Of a stretch of DNA of 64,000 bases, positions 6,915 to 16,027 are shown piece after piece. Source of the DNA: Actinoallomurus vinaceus (GTDB lineage Bacteria > Actinomycetota > Actinomycetes > Streptosporangiales > Streptosporangiaceae); NCBI RefSeq assembly GCF_039542055.1, contig NZ_BAABHK010000021.1, positions 1-64,000 of the forward strand, written 5' to 3'. The position numbers were made by a program, and so were the translations under genes. A model generated the notes under the pieces. It was not told the DNA's origin and made no database searches. It saw nothing but the letters and a program-made list of their open reading frames with translations. Every line of letters starts with the position of its first letter. The stretch's first letter is position 1.

Positions 6915-8186
6915 TCACTGGTTTCGCACATTAAATGATCTATCGTGTGCCTGCATCTCAGCGGCGGAGGCGATCTTGTCGGCGTTGGTCCGGCGCCGCC
7001 ATAGGATTCCGCCGATCAGAAGCGCAGCTGCAGCGGCCGCAGCTATAGCGACGAAAATGGCGACAATACGACTACTCGCATGAGTCGACTTTCGAGATCG
7101 CTGTGACACTGAGGAACTCGGCGTCGGAGCGGCAGTCTTCGCTGCTCCTGAATGGGATGCTTGCCACTTCTCAAACGCCTCGTATACAGGATTCGACGCG
7201 TTGGATGAAACAGGATAGCGATCAGGGTTCATCGCGGCGGTGATCTGGATGGCGCCGTACCCCGTTTGGTCGTTCCATTTTGAAGAGCCCAACGGGCGGG
7301 CTGTCGCGATCAGCCGCTGAACTACAGTCCGTGCCGGCATATCTGGGTTGCGCGATCGGATGAGAGCGATGGCGCCCGACGTCAGCGCTGTGGCCATACT
7401 TGTTCCCCAGCTCTTAGCGAAGTATCGCCCAGCCTTTCCGATGGTTCCCCCAACTCCCGGGGCAGCTACCGCGACATACGGCTGTCTCTCGGTATTCGCC
7501 CATGGCTGCAAAGTCTTGTCGATAGCCCCTACAGCCAGGACTCCTGCGCACGAAGCAGGAAGCACCGGATAGTTTGTGCCATCCCCCCAGTTGCCCGCAC
7601 CTGCAACAACGACGACATCGTGTTGGATCGCATAGGACACGGCATCCTGGAGATCTGGATCACAGTGGTTGGGTAGACTTGCCGAATTCGCCGCCTGAGA
7701 AATGCTGATTACTTTGGCACCGTGGTCTACGCCGTATCTAATGCCGTTCGCGTAAGTTTTGTACTGGCCTACCGGATCGCCCGCCTGTAGCGTGACGTGG
7801 ACAGGTAGAATTTTGGCCCCTGGCGCGATACCCGCAAAATTAGTGGCCCCTCCGCCGTGGGCAGCGATAAGCGCTGCCATGGCAGTGCCGTGCCCATAAT
7901 CCTCTTCATCGAGGTCTTGACGGCCATCGGTTTTGTGTCCTGTTGTGTCACTACCCGGCAGCACCGCTCCAGCCAACTCTGGGAGCTTAGCGTTCACACC
8001 GGTGTCAAGAACAGCGACGGTGACGCCAGCGCCAGTCGTCGTCGGCCACACGTCGCTCTGGATACCCCATGCGGAGAACCACCACTCTTCCTGGCGTGGT
8101 TGAGGTAGCGCACTGGCCGTCGCAGTCGGCACCACCGCCGAAGCGACGGCGATGATGCCTGCGGCGAAACGCCAAACAATCTTCAC
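6915..8186 (-). CDS. mycP: Type VII secretion-associated mycosin, subtilisin-like serine protease
   Basis: A 423-residue protein. Residues 1-27 are a signal peptide (AAGIIAVASAVVPTATASA). The S8 peptidase domain follows, with the catalytic triad visible as Asp61 (VAVLDTGV), His99 (DYGHGTAM) and Ser263 (WGTSMAT), and oxyanion Asn199 (AGAGNW). The C-terminus has a Ser/Thr-rich linker, one membrane segment (about residues 374-396, IVAIFVAIAAAAAAALLIGG) and a short basic cytoplasmic tail. This architecture is diagnostic of MycP mycosins, membrane-anchored periplasmic-side proteases of ESX systems. The start overlaps the upstream WXG-like gene by four bases. No EccB-E gene is present nearby, so it must act with a core encoded elsewhere or be an orphan. 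Confidence 0.85.
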   Translation of the reverse strand: MKIVWRFAAGIIAVASAVVPTATASALPQPRQEEWWFSAWGIQSDVWPTTTGAGVTVAVLDTGVNAKLPELAGAVLPGSDTTGHKTDGRQDLDEEDYGHGTAMAALIAAHGGGATNFAGIAPGAKILPVHVTLQAGDPVGQYKTYANGIRYGVDHGAKVISISQAANSASLPNHCDPDLQDAVSYAIQHDVVVVAGAGNWGDGTNYPVLPASCAGVLAVGAIDKTLQPWANTERQPYVAVAAPGVGGTIGKAGRYFAKSWGTSMATALTSGAIALIRSRNPDMPARTVVQRLIATARPLGSSKWNDQTGYGAIQITAAMNPDRYPVSSNASNPVYEAFEKWQASHSGAAKTAAPTPSSSVSQRSRKSTHASSRIVAIFVAIAAAAAAALLIGGILWRRRTNADKIASAAEMQAHDRSFNVRNQ

Positions 8187-9517
8187 GCATCTTCCTCGGA
8201 GGGCCAGCGGGGTTCCTGAGCGCTGATCCCCGTTCCGCTCTGATCAAAGCTCGCCTGTTGCTCCAGTTGCTCAATCTTTTCGCGGAGCCTAGCGATCTCC
8301 TCTTGCGGATCTTCGACGCTGTCTTCGAGATCTAGCTCCTTGAGAAGCTCGGCAAGATCATCGCTATCACTGGATAGATCGAGCTGAACATCTTCCGCTG
8401 ACGCATCACTCTCGCTTGAGGAATCGTTTTTGGCGGCTCCGTCGCCGATGAGCTGGGGACCTGCCTCGATACCGTCGTTCCACACATCCTCGTCTTCGAC
8501 GAGCCATGTCGCGCGTTCGCGTTCGCGCTCACCGCGATCAGCTCCCGCACCGACCCCAGGACCCATCATCCCGGCTCGGCTGGCAGCGCTCGCCTCTGCG
8601 GCTTGTGCCTCTTCGGCCGCAGCGCTCGCCGCACCGCCTGTACCCCAGCCGGTTCCAGCCTGGCCCCAGCGGCTACTCCAGGGGTTGTTGATGCCGCCGA
8701 CACCACCTGGTGGCACCATGCCACCCAAGCCCGACGTTGGCGATCCGCTGCCCGCTCCCGGAATACCGGGGGCGCTCGGAAGAGGACCTGTCCCACCGCC
8801 GGATCCTCCGAGCCCTGGGCTGGATGGCGTCGGCGTCCAGCCCGCGAGATTCGTATTCGAGCCGCCAGTCCCCGGCAAATGGCCAGCACCGCCTGGGACG
8901 TGTCCAGAGGAACCAGTTCCGCCGCCACCGAGTCCTGGCACGTGTCCACCGCTACCTGACACTCCGCCCGCAGCAGGGCCTCCTGTGGGGCCGCCACCTG
9001 TGGGTCCGGCCCCAGCGTCCGGAGAATAACCACCGATATCGCCCCTGGCCGGGAGGCTAGTGCTGACCTCCGAGGGCATCGCCATCCACGCCTGAGAGAT
9101 GCGCTCGTTCGCACCAGCCATCCAGCTCCGGGCTTCGGCCAGGTTCTTGGACGGCGACTTGGACGACCTCTTCTGGTGCCAGGCGAGGTTCTGGCCGTGG
9201 TCTTCGAGCGCCGTTCCGAATTCATGGGCGGCCTGGTCGAGGTCCGCTGAGGAAGCCCAGATCTCCCGCAGCGCCGACTGCGCGGCGGCGGCGTCTTCTC
9301 CTCCCCAAGCTTCATGAAGGATGTCGCGGACAGTGACCATGTCACCAGCGAACTTCCCGTGCGCCGAAGCGAACGTCTGGTAATCCTTTCCAGCCTTCTT
9401 GACGTGGCCGGGAGCTGTCTGCCTCAGAAGCTTGTCGATGTCTGCTGGATCGTTGTAGCCACCAGGCGTTCCGGAAGGAGCGCCAGCGCGCATGGGCAAC
9501 GAGTCGGAGTCGGCCAC
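8183..9517 (-). CDS. WXG100 protein with Gly/Pro-rich linker and acidic coiled-coil tail
   Basis: A 444-residue protein. GTG at 9517 is one base after the upstream stop, with GGGAG inside the preceding gene's end. Residues 35-150 form a WXG100-like helical hairpin with the W-x-G turn in LHEAWGGEDAA. Residues 160-300 are a low-complexity Gly/Pro/Ser linker resembling PPE or EspB-type spacers. The C-terminal 120 residues are acidic and end in a predicted coiled coil (EEIARLREKIEQLEQQ). The gene directly precedes mycosin with a four-base overlap, so it is a strong candidate for an ESX substrate processed or gated by that protease. Confidence 0.65.
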   Translation of the reverse strand: MADSDSLPMRAGAPSGTPGGYNDPADIDKLLRQTAPGHVKKAGKDYQTFASAHGKFAGDMVTVRDILHEAWGGEDAAAAQSALREIWASSADLDQAAHEFGTALEDHGQNLAWHQKRSSKSPSKNLAEARSWMAGANERISQAWMAMPSEVSTSLPARGDIGGYSPDAGAGPTGGGPTGGPAAGGVSGSGGHVPGLGGGGTGSSGHVPGGAGHLPGTGGSNTNLAGWTPTPSSPGLGGSGGGTGPLPSAPGIPGAGSGSPTSGLGGMVPPGGVGGINNPWSSRWGQAGTGWGTGGAASAAAEEAQAAEASAASRAGMMGPGVGAGADRGERERERATWLVEDEDVWNDGIEAGPQLIGDGAAKNDSSSESDASAEDVQLDLSSDSDDLAELLKELDLEDSVEDPQEEIARLREKIEQLEQQASFDQSGTGISAQEPRWPSEEDA

Positions 9518-9518
9518 G

Positions 9519-9998
9519 TCAGTTTCTCCCGTCCGGGTTCAACGAATTGGGCACCGCCGGCACCTGCCTGGACGGTGCCGAGGACGGGTCGTGGCCTCCC
9601 AGGTCGGCCGTGGGCTGGACGCTCAGACGCTTGTCCACGGCGGCGATCCGCCGCTCGAGGTCCACCTCGTTCGCGTCGTACACGTTCGCCGCACGATGCA
9701 GCTTCTTGATCGTGCTCATCAGGGCGTGCAGGACCCGGCTGTGCTGGTCGGCGAGGGACTGGTGGCCGGCCTCGACACTCGGCTGGAACGACAGTGCGGC
9801 GTCCCACTGGCCGAACGCCACCGGCTCGGGGCGGTTCAGCTTCTCAGTCGCCGCGAGGAGATCTTCAAGGTGAGCCTCGAGTCGCTTGGCCGCCACCCTG
9901 ATCTGTGGTGTGTTCACCCTCAGCTTGCCCGGGTCGTCGATGCCCGGCCAACTGTTGTACGTCTGGAACGGGACGGAATTCGCGTTCACCGGTGGCAA
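9519..9998 (-). CDS. WXG100-like helical protein, first gene of the mycosin operon
   Basis: The likely start is the TTG at 9998, nine bases after a strong GAGGAGG; an upstream GTG at 10034 has no Shine-Dalgarno sequence and a GTG at 9989 is too far from one. The product is about 159 residues. Two helices (IRVAAKRLEAHLEDLLAATE and LADQHSRVLHALMSTIKKLH) flank a loop containing FGQWDAA, which resembles the W-x-G turn in degenerate form. Its stop is one base from the next start. Such small helical proteins commonly pair with a larger WXG partner, here the adjacent 444-residue protein. This assignment is by fold pattern. Confidence 0.55.
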   Translation of the reverse strand: MPPVNANSVPFQTYNSWPGIDDPGKLRVNTPQIRVAAKRLEAHLEDLLAATEKLNRPEPVAFGQWDAALSFQPSVEAGHQSLADQHSRVLHALMSTIKKLHRAANVYDANEVDLERRIAAVDKRLSVQPTADLGGHDPSSAPSRQVPAVPNSLNPDGRN

Positions 9999-10240
9999 CA
10001 GCCATCGCCTCCTCGTGCGAGCACCCCCGTGCACCGCACTGTCTCAGCAGGGACGCCGACGCTCGTATGATGCGTCATCTCGCCGACCCCTGCACACCCC
10101 GTCATATCCCAAAAACGTCCTAGACTTTACGGATTCTGACAGGTGACGTCCAGGCTACTTGCCGTGTGCTTTGCCAAGCCGTGACCGTGCGGCCGGGGGA
10201 TCGACCGTTTCACGGCTTGTGCCCCCGCCGATACGCCGAT

Positions 10241-11137
10241 TCAGAGCAGAGTGACGCCCGGGACCGGGCCGACGGCCGGGCGTACGGCGGCGAACCGGCC
10301 CGACTCGTTCAGGGCGGCGGCCAGCTCGGCCGAGTGATCCAGAGAGGCGGCGAGGAAGGCGCAGGTCGGCCCGGAGCCTGACACGAGGAAACCCACGGCA
10401 CCCGCGTCACGGCCGGCCGCCAGCGCCTCACCCAACGACGGGCGCAGGCTGAGCGCCGCCGGCTGCAGGTCGTTGTACAGAGCACGGCCGAGCGCCTCGG
10501 CGTCACCGGTCTTCAGCGCGGCCATCAGATCATCCGACACCCGCGGCCACACACTGTCCTGCTCCCCTGCCGCGCGCAGCCGATCGCATTCTGCGTACAC
10601 CGCAGGCGTGGAAAGACCGCCGTCGGCATACCCGAACACCCAGTGGAACTCCCCCATCACCTCGACAGGAGTGAGCCGCTCTCCCCTACCGAGCCCGACG
10701 GCAGTACCACCGAGCAGCGCGAACGGGACGTCACTGCCGAGCCGGGCGCCGAGTTCGAGTAGCGTCTCCCGGTCGAGCCGAGCCCCCCACAGCACGTCGC
10801 AGGCCAGCAGAGCAGCCGCCGCGTCGGCGCTACCACCGGCCATGCCTCCGGCGACCGGGATGTCCTTACGAATGTGCAAGGCAACGTCCGGCCGCCGGCC
10901 GATGTGCTCGGCGAGCAGGGTCGCGGCGCGCGCCGCGAGGTTGTCAGGACCGGTCGGCACGCCCGCCGGTCCCTCGACCGTGACGCTGAGCGCGTCGGCC
11001 GGGGAAGCGGTCACCTCATCGAACAACGAGACGGCGTGGAAGACATTGACGAGGTCGTGGTAGCCGTCGTCGCGGACAGGGCCGACGCTCAGCTGGAGGT
11101 TCACCTTGGCGGGCACGCGCACGGTCACAGTGGTCAC
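10241..11137 (-). CDS. ispE: 4-diphosphocytidyl-2-C-methyl-D-erythritol kinase
   Basis: Phosphorylates CDP-ME on the 2-hydroxyl, the fourth step of the MEP isoprenoid pathway, using ATP. About 298 residues, normal for the family. GHMP-kinase signatures are present: N-terminal VRVPAKVNLQLSVG, ATP-binding glycine-rich loop PVAGGMAGGSADAAA near residue 95, and C-terminal VSGSGPTCAF. The GTG at 11137 lies just after the rsmA stop at 11140 (translational coupling); a TTG two codons upstream is an alternative. It is the distal gene of tatD-rsmA-ispE, the same order as in M. tuberculosis apart from rpfB. Confidence 0.95.
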   Translation of the reverse strand: MTTVTVRVPAKVNLQLSVGPVRDDGYHDLVNVFHAVSLFDEVTASPADALSVTVEGPAGVPTGPDNLAARAATLLAEHIGRRPDVALHIRKDIPVAGGMAGGSADAAAALLACDVLWGARLDRETLLELGARLGSDVPFALLGGTAVGLGRGERLTPVEVMGEFHWVFGYADGGLSTPAVYAECDRLRAAGEQDSVWPRVSDDLMAALKTGDAEALGRALYNDLQPAALSLRPSLGEALAAGRDAGAVGFLVSGSGPTCAFLAASLDHSAELAAALNESGRFAAVRPAVGPVPGVTLL

Positions 11138-11139
11138 GA

Positions 11140-12081
11140 TCAACCGATCGTAGGCGACGGGGGCCGGTGCTCGGCGATGCGGGTGAAGGCTTCTACGTCG
11201 AGGGACTCGCCGCGGGCGGTCGGGTCGACTCCGGCGGCGCGCAGGGCGGCCTCCGCCGCTGCGGCCGAACCGGCCCAGCCGGCCAGGGCCGCGCGGAGGG
11301 TCTTGCGGCGCTGCGCGAACGCGGCGTCGATCGCGGCGAAGACCTCCTTACGGGAGGCCGAGGTGGACGGCGGCTCGCGGCGGGTGAAGGCGACGAGGCC
11401 GGAGTCGACGTTCGGCGCCGGCCAGAAGACCGCGCGGCCGACGTTGCCGGCGCGGCGGGCGTGCGCGTACCAGGCCATCTTGACCGACGGCACGCCGTAC
11501 ACCTTGCCACCGGGGCCCGCGGTGAGCCGGTCGGCGACCTCGGCCTGCACCATGACGAGCCCGTGGCGGATCGATGGGAACGCCCCGAGCAGGTGCAGCA
11601 CGACGGGCACCGCGACGTTGTACGGGAGGTTGGCGACGAGCGCGGTGGGCGGCGGGCCGGGCAGTTCGGCGACTCGCAAGGCGTTGTCGGGGACGACCTC
11701 TAGGCGGTCGGCGAGGTCCGGGGCGCGTTCGGCGACGGTCGCGGGCAGTCGCTGTGCCAGCGCCGGGTCGACCTCGACGGCCACGACGCGGCTCGCGGCC
11801 GGGAGTAGGGCCAAGGTCAAAGAGCCGAGGCCCGGTCCCACCTCCAGGACCACGTCCTCCGGCGCGACCTCGGCGTCGCGGACGATGCGGCGCACGGTGT
11901 TCGCGTCGATCACGAAGTTCTGGCCGAGGGTCTTGGTCGGACGCAGCCCCAGCCCGCTCGCCAGTTCGCGTACGTCGGCCGGCCCGAGAAGTCGTTCACC
12001 CACGGATCCAGTGTCCCGTACGCGCGGGGTCGTCCCGTCATCGTCCCCTGATCCTCCGCGGTCCGTCAGAGGTCGTGTCAC
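11140..12081 (-). CDS. rsmA: 16S rRNA (adenine1518/1519-N6)-dimethyltransferase RsmA/KsgA
   Basis: Dimethylates two adjacent adenosines in helix 45 of 16S rRNA using S-adenosylmethionine, a late 30S maturation step. 313 residues with about 30 extra at the N-terminus. Signatures: TLGQNFVID, SAM-binding VLEVGPGLGSLT, acidic EVDP, and catalytic NLPYNVAVP (the N-L-P-Y motif of adenine N6 methyltransferases). The C-terminal helical domain includes AFAQRRKTLRAAL. The GTG start at 12081 overlaps the tatD stop by four bases (GTGA). In many actinobacteria rpfB lies between tatD and this gene; it is absent here. Confidence 0.95.
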   Translation of the reverse strand: MTRPLTDRGGSGDDDGTTPRVRDTGSVGERLLGPADVRELASGLGLRPTKTLGQNFVIDANTVRRIVRDAEVAPEDVVLEVGPGLGSLTLALLPAASRVVAVEVDPALAQRLPATVAERAPDLADRLEVVPDNALRVAELPGPPPTALVANLPYNVAVPVVLHLLGAFPSIRHGLVMVQAEVADRLTAGPGGKVYGVPSVKMAWYAHARRAGNVGRAVFWPAPNVDSGLVAFTRREPPSTSASRKEVFAAIDAAFAQRRKTLRAALAGWAGSAAAAEAALRAAGVDPTARGESLDVEAFTRIAEHRPPSPTIG

Positions 12082-12911
12082 CAGGGGCCGAAGACGCGTT
12101 CGCCGTTGGTGGCGATGGCGGTGCAGAGCTCGGCCAGGTCGACGTTCTTGGTCTCGGCGAGGCAGCGGACGGTGAGTGGGACGAGGTACGGGGCGTTCGG
12201 CTTGCCGCGGTGGGGCACCGGTGTGAGGTACGGGGCGTCGGTCTCCACGAGCAGCAGGTCCAGCGGTGCGACGGCGGCCGCCTCGCGGAGGTCGGCGGCG
12301 TTCTTGAACGTGATGTTGCCGGCGAAGCTCATGTAGTAGCCGCGGTCGGCGCAGACCTTGGCCATCTCCCGGTCGCCGGAGTAGCAGTGGAAGACGACCT
12401 TCTCTGGCGGGCCCTCCTCGGCCAGGATGCGCAGGACGTCGTCGTGCGCGTCGCGGTCGTGGATGACGAGGGCCTTGCCGCTGCGCTTGGCGATGTCGAT
12501 GTGGGCGCGGAACGACCGCTGCTGGTCCTCGACGGCGGCCCAGTCGCGGTAGTAGTCGAGTCCGGTCTCGCCGACGGCGCGGACGTACGGCAGGGCGGCG
12601 AGCTTGGCGATGTCGGCGAGGACGTCGGCGGTGGCGTCACCCGCGTCGTTCGGGTGGATCGCCACCGCCGCGTACACGTCGTCGTACGTCGACGCCGCGT
12701 CGGCGGCGTGCTGTGACGAGGCCAGGTCGTAGCCCACGGTCACGGCCCGCCGGATGCCGACCGAGTGGGCGGCGGCGAGCACCTCCGTGATCGGCACCTC
12801 GAGGATGTCCAGGTGACAGTGGCTGTCGAACACCTCGACCGGCAACGGCTCGGGCAGCGGCGGGAAGGCCGCCCCCCGGAACCCGTTGGACGTCTCCATC
12901 TCCGCCCCCAT
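12078..12911 (-). CDS. tatD: TatD family metal-dependent DNase
   Basis: A 277-residue TIM-barrel hydrolase of the TatD family (3'-5' exonuclease / DNA repair and quality control). Metal-binding motifs are visible: FDSHCHLD near residue 28, GETGLDYYRD with the catalytic Glu, VIHDRDAHDD, VFHCYSGD and VETDAPYLTP. The start chosen is the ATG at 12911. The open frame continues upstream into metG with no homology, and an ATG four codons later preceded by GCGGAG is an alternative. It lies 35 bases after metG and overlaps rsmA, so metG-tatD-rsmA-ispE is one transcription unit. Confidence 0.93.
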   Translation of the reverse strand: MGAEMETSNGFRGAAFPPLPEPLPVEVFDSHCHLDILEVPITEVLAAAHSVGIRRAVTVGYDLASSQHAADAASTYDDVYAAVAIHPNDAGDATADVLADIAKLAALPYVRAVGETGLDYYRDWAAVEDQQRSFRAHIDIAKRSGKALVIHDRDAHDDVLRILAEEGPPEKVVFHCYSGDREMAKVCADRGYYMSFAGNITFKNAADLREAAAVAPLDLLLVETDAPYLTPVPHRGKPNAPYLVPLTVRCLAETKNVDLAELCTAIATNGERVFGPW

Positions 12912-12946
12912 CGTGAGCACCCTGCCCAGTGACGCTACGCCGTGTG

Positions 12947-14737
12947 TCAGGACTGTTCGAGCCGCGCGAGCTCCTCGTCCACGACCGAGGAGTCGAGCTT
13001 GGCGAACAGCGGCTTGGGCGGCGCCAGCGGCGTGCCGGCCGTGATCGGGCGCGACTCCCAGCGGGCTTCGGTGTCGTACGACCCGGTCAGGACCGGGTAG
13101 TCCGGGCCGCCTTCCTCGGAGACCTCGCGGATCTCTGGGGTGCCGCTCCACTCGCCCTGTCCGCCGAGCATCCGGTGGACCTTCTCCGAGGACCCCGGCA
13201 GGAACGGCGTGAGCAGCGACTTGGCGTCGTCGACGAGCTGCAGCGCGACGTGCAGGATCGTCTTCATCCGCTCCGGGTCGTCGTTCTTCAGCTTCCACGG
13301 CGCCTGCTCGGACAGGTACTTGTTCGCCTCCGCGACGGTGCGCATCGCCTCGTTCGCGGCGTTCTTGAACCGCGAGCGCGCCAGCTCCGCGCCGACCGCG
13401 TCGAACGCCTTGCGCGACCTCTCCAGGATGTCCCGGTCGAGGTCGGTGAGCTCGCCGGCGGCCGGGATCTCCCCGATGTTCTTGGCCGCGAACGAGACCG
13501 AGCGGTTCACCAGGTTGCCCCAGGTGGCGACGAGCTCGTCGTTGTTGCGGCGGACGAACTCCGACCAGGTGAAGTCGGTGTCCTGGTTCTCCGGCCCGGC
13601 GACCGCGATGTAGTAGCGCAGCGCGTCGACGTCGTACCGCTCCAGGAAGTCACGGACGTAGATCACGACCTGGCGCGAGGAGGAGAACTTCCTGCCCTCC
13701 ATGGTCAGGAACTCCGAGGACACCACCTCGGTGGGCAGGTTGAGCTTGCCCAGGGAGCCGGGCGTGCCGCCCTTGTCGCCGTCGCCGTTGTAGCCGAGCA
13801 GCATGGCCGGCCAGATCTCGGCGTGGAAGACGATGTTGTCCTTGCCCATGAAGTAGTACGTCTCGGCGTCGGGGCTCTGCCACCAGGCGCGCCAGGCATC
13901 GGGGTCGCCGCTGCGCCGGGCCCACTCCACGGACGCCGACAGGTAGCCGATGACCGCGTCGAACCAGACGTACAGCCGCTTGTCCGGCCGGTCGACCCAG
14001 CCCGGCAGCGGCACGGGCACGCCCCAGTCGAGGTCGCGGCTGATCGGCCGGGGCTGCATGTCGTCGAGGAGGTTGCGGGTGAACTTGTAGACGTTCGGCC
14101 GCCAGAGCCCCTCCTTGCCCTGCAGCCACGACCCGAGGGACTCGGAGAACGCGGGCAGGTCGAGGAAGAAGTGCTCGGTCTCGACGAACTTCGGCGTCTC
14201 GCCGTTGATGCGGCTCCGCGGGTTGATCAGGTCGATCGGGTCGAGCTGGTTGCCGCAGTTGTCGCACTGGTCGCCGCGTGCCCCGTCGTACCCGCAGATC
14301 GGGCAGGTGCCCTCGATGTAGCGGTCGGGCAGGGTGCGGCCCGTGGACGGGGAGATCGCGCCCATGGTCTTCTTCTCGAAGATGTAGCCGTTGTCGTGGA
14401 GGCCCTTGAAGATCTCCTGGGCGACGGCGTAGTGGTTGCGCGTCGTCGTCCGGGTGAACAGGTCGTACGACATGCCGAGGCCGTGGAGGTCCTGGGCGAT
14501 CACCCCGTTGTAGCGGTCGGCCAGCTCACGGGCTGACACGCCCTCCTTGTCGGCCTGCACCTGGATCGGCGTGCCGTGCTCGTCCGTGCCGCTGACCATC
14601 AGGACCTTGTTGCCCGCCATCCGCTGGTAGCGGCTGAACATGTCGGCGGGCAGCGCGAAGCCGGAGACGTGCCCGATGTGGCGGGGCCCGTTGGCGTACG
14701 GCCAAGCGGGCGCGGTCAGGATGTGACGGCTGGACAT
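12947..14737 (-). CDS. metG: Methionyl-tRNA synthetase
   Basis: Charges tRNA-Met with methionine. 596 residues. Class I signatures: HIGH-type motif PRHIGHVSG near residue 19, and KMSKS-type loop as GRKFSSSR. Four cysteines in CPICGYDGARGDQCDNCG form the zinc knuckle of the connective peptide. The C-terminal anticodon-binding helical domain is present; no C-terminal EMAP/tRBD domain. The ATG at 14737 has only a weak Shine-Dalgarno sequence. It is the first gene of the metG-tatD-rsmA-ispE unit; 118 bases separate it from the next gene upstream. No T-box leader was seen. Confidence 0.96.
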   Translation of the reverse strand: MSSRHILTAPAWPYANGPRHIGHVSGFALPADMFSRYQRMAGNKVLMVSGTDEHGTPIQVQADKEGVSARELADRYNGVIAQDLHGLGMSYDLFTRTTTRNHYAVAQEIFKGLHDNGYIFEKKTMGAISPSTGRTLPDRYIEGTCPICGYDGARGDQCDNCGNQLDPIDLINPRSRINGETPKFVETEHFFLDLPAFSESLGSWLQGKEGLWRPNVYKFTRNLLDDMQPRPISRDLDWGVPVPLPGWVDRPDKRLYVWFDAVIGYLSASVEWARRSGDPDAWRAWWQSPDAETYYFMGKDNIVFHAEIWPAMLLGYNGDGDKGGTPGSLGKLNLPTEVVSSEFLTMEGRKFSSSRQVVIYVRDFLERYDVDALRYYIAVAGPENQDTDFTWSEFVRRNNDELVATWGNLVNRSVSFAAKNIGEIPAAGELTDLDRDILERSRKAFDAVGAELARSRFKNAANEAMRTVAEANKYLSEQAPWKLKNDDPERMKTILHVALQLVDDAKSLLTPFLPGSSEKVHRMLGGQGEWSGTPEIREVSEEGGPDYPVLTGSYDTEARWESRPITAGTPLAPPKPLFAKLDSSVVDEELARLEQS

Positions 14738-14854
14738 GTGCTAAGCCTACGGGGCACTCGTCGATGACTCATTCCGATATCGACTTTCCGGTATACGGGC
14801 CCTGGGCGTGCGGCGCCGGCCCTCGATCGACGCCGCACGCCCCTCCTTCATGCG

Positions 14855-16027
14855 TCAGCCGCGGGCCGGCGTGCCGATCCCGTCGGTCCAGCCGGAGCCG
14901 ACCAGAAGGCTGATCCTCGACGGCCGGCCGGCGACCTTGCCGCCGCTGATGTCGTACGTCTCCGACCCCAGGATCTTCGCCGTCTTCGGATCGAAGATCG
15001 TGTGGACCTCGACCTGCTGGGGCTTCCGGTCCGTGCCGAGCTCCACGCGCCGCATGGCCAGGGCGACCCCGGAGCGACCGAGCCGGTCGCGGACCTTGCC
15101 GACCATGCGGATGCCCGGCTGGGCGGCGAGCAGCCGGTACGCGGCCGCGCGGGTGGCGGGCGTGACCGGGGCGGTGATGACGTTCTGCGCCATCTCACAG
15201 ATGTAGGCGGACAGCGTGTTCCGCTGCGTCGCCGGCGCCTTGTTCCAGTCCTTCTGGATCAGTGCCTTGAGCCCGTCCGGCGTGGTCGGCAGTTTCGGCA
15301 GGTCCTTGGCCAACGTGCCCTTCGGCAGCCCGATCTCCAGGAACGGGTCCTGCCCCGCACGGGAGTCCGCCGAGAAGGGCTTCATGTCCGTGAGGGAGGG
15401 CGAGCCGGCCCGCTTCCACGCCGCCTTGTCGGCCGGCGACCCGAAGCTGGTCGTGATGTCCTTGTCCACCGTGCGGCTGGTGTCGCCCTGCTGGTACGGG
15501 ACCCAGTTCTCCCACGTGATGCTCACGTAGGCCGTGTACGGGTAGTAGGGGCCCGTCCTCGGGCCTCCGTTCGCGCTGACGCCCCTCGGCTTCAGCCCGT
15601 TGCCGGGCTGCCTGGCCCGCTCGATCTCGCGGCTCTGGGTGTACCAGAAGCGGCCGTGGGCCGCCGCCGGCTCCTTGGCGACGGTCTCGGCGGCGGTCAG
15701 CAGCACGGTCTTCACGTCGAGTGTCCGGGGCGCCGACCCGCCGTGCCCGGGCTTCGCCTCGTGCCCGGACACGACGCCCGGGACGACCGCGGCGCCGAGC
15801 GCCACGACCGCGGCGGCCGCGCCGGCGAGGAGGAGCACCGGCCGCCGGCTCCGTGTGGGGAGGGCCCGACGGTCGCTCCGCGCGGAGGCGAGCACCCGGG
15901 TCAGGTCGGTGCCGCGGCGCCGCCGGTAGCCGTCCTCGGCCAGGGCGTCCACGTGGGTACGGAGAGTGTCGATCGGGTCGGTGGTGTGGTTCATGGCGGT
16001 TCCTGCCGTCTCACGCGAACGTCTCAT
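14855..16027 (-). CDS. CU044_5270-family membrane-anchored protein, sigma-factor partner
   Basis: A 390-residue protein starting at the ATG at 16027, which overlaps the sigma-factor stop (ATGA) and follows GAGGAAG; an ATG 11 codons later is the alternative. The cytoplasmic N-terminus of about 60 residues (TDPIDTLRTHVDALAEDGY) is followed by one membrane segment (PVLLLAGAAAAVVALGAAVV) and a large extracytoplasmic domain. The arrangement and motifs resemble the actinobacterial CU044_5270 family, which regularly follows ECF sigma factors. By position it is likely to modulate or sense for the sigma factor, though no ZAS zinc anti-sigma motif (HxxxCxxC) is present. Ligand unknown. Confidence 0.65.
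   Translation of the reverse strand: MRRSRETAGTAMNHTTDPIDTLRTHVDALAEDGYRRRRGTDLTRVLASARSDRRALPTRSRRPVLLLAGAAAAVVALGAAVVPGVVSGHEAKPGHGGSAPRTLDVKTVLLTAAETVAKEPAAAHGRFWYTQSREIERARQPGNGLKPRGVSANGGPRTGPYYPYTAYVSITWENWVPYQQGDTSRTVDKDITTSFGSPADKAAWKRAGSPSLTDMKPFSADSRAGQDPFLEIGLPKGTLAKDLPKLPTTPDGLKALIQKDWNKAPATQRNTLSAYICEMAQNVITAPVTPATRAAAYRLLAAQPGIRMVGKVRDRLGRSGVALAMRRVELGTDRKPQQVEVHTIFDPKTAKILGSETYDISGGKVAGRPSRISLLVGSGWTDGIGTPARG

Noticed and set aside
12929..14536. Long plus-strand open frame opposite metG
   Set aside because: A compositional shadow of metG: very Val/Leu/Arg/Asp-rich with no motif, no ribosome-binding site, and metG itself is unmistakable.
14738..14854. Riboswitch or T-box before metG
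   Set aside because: Only 117 bases of leader and no conserved T-box or SAM-riboswitch core was visible.
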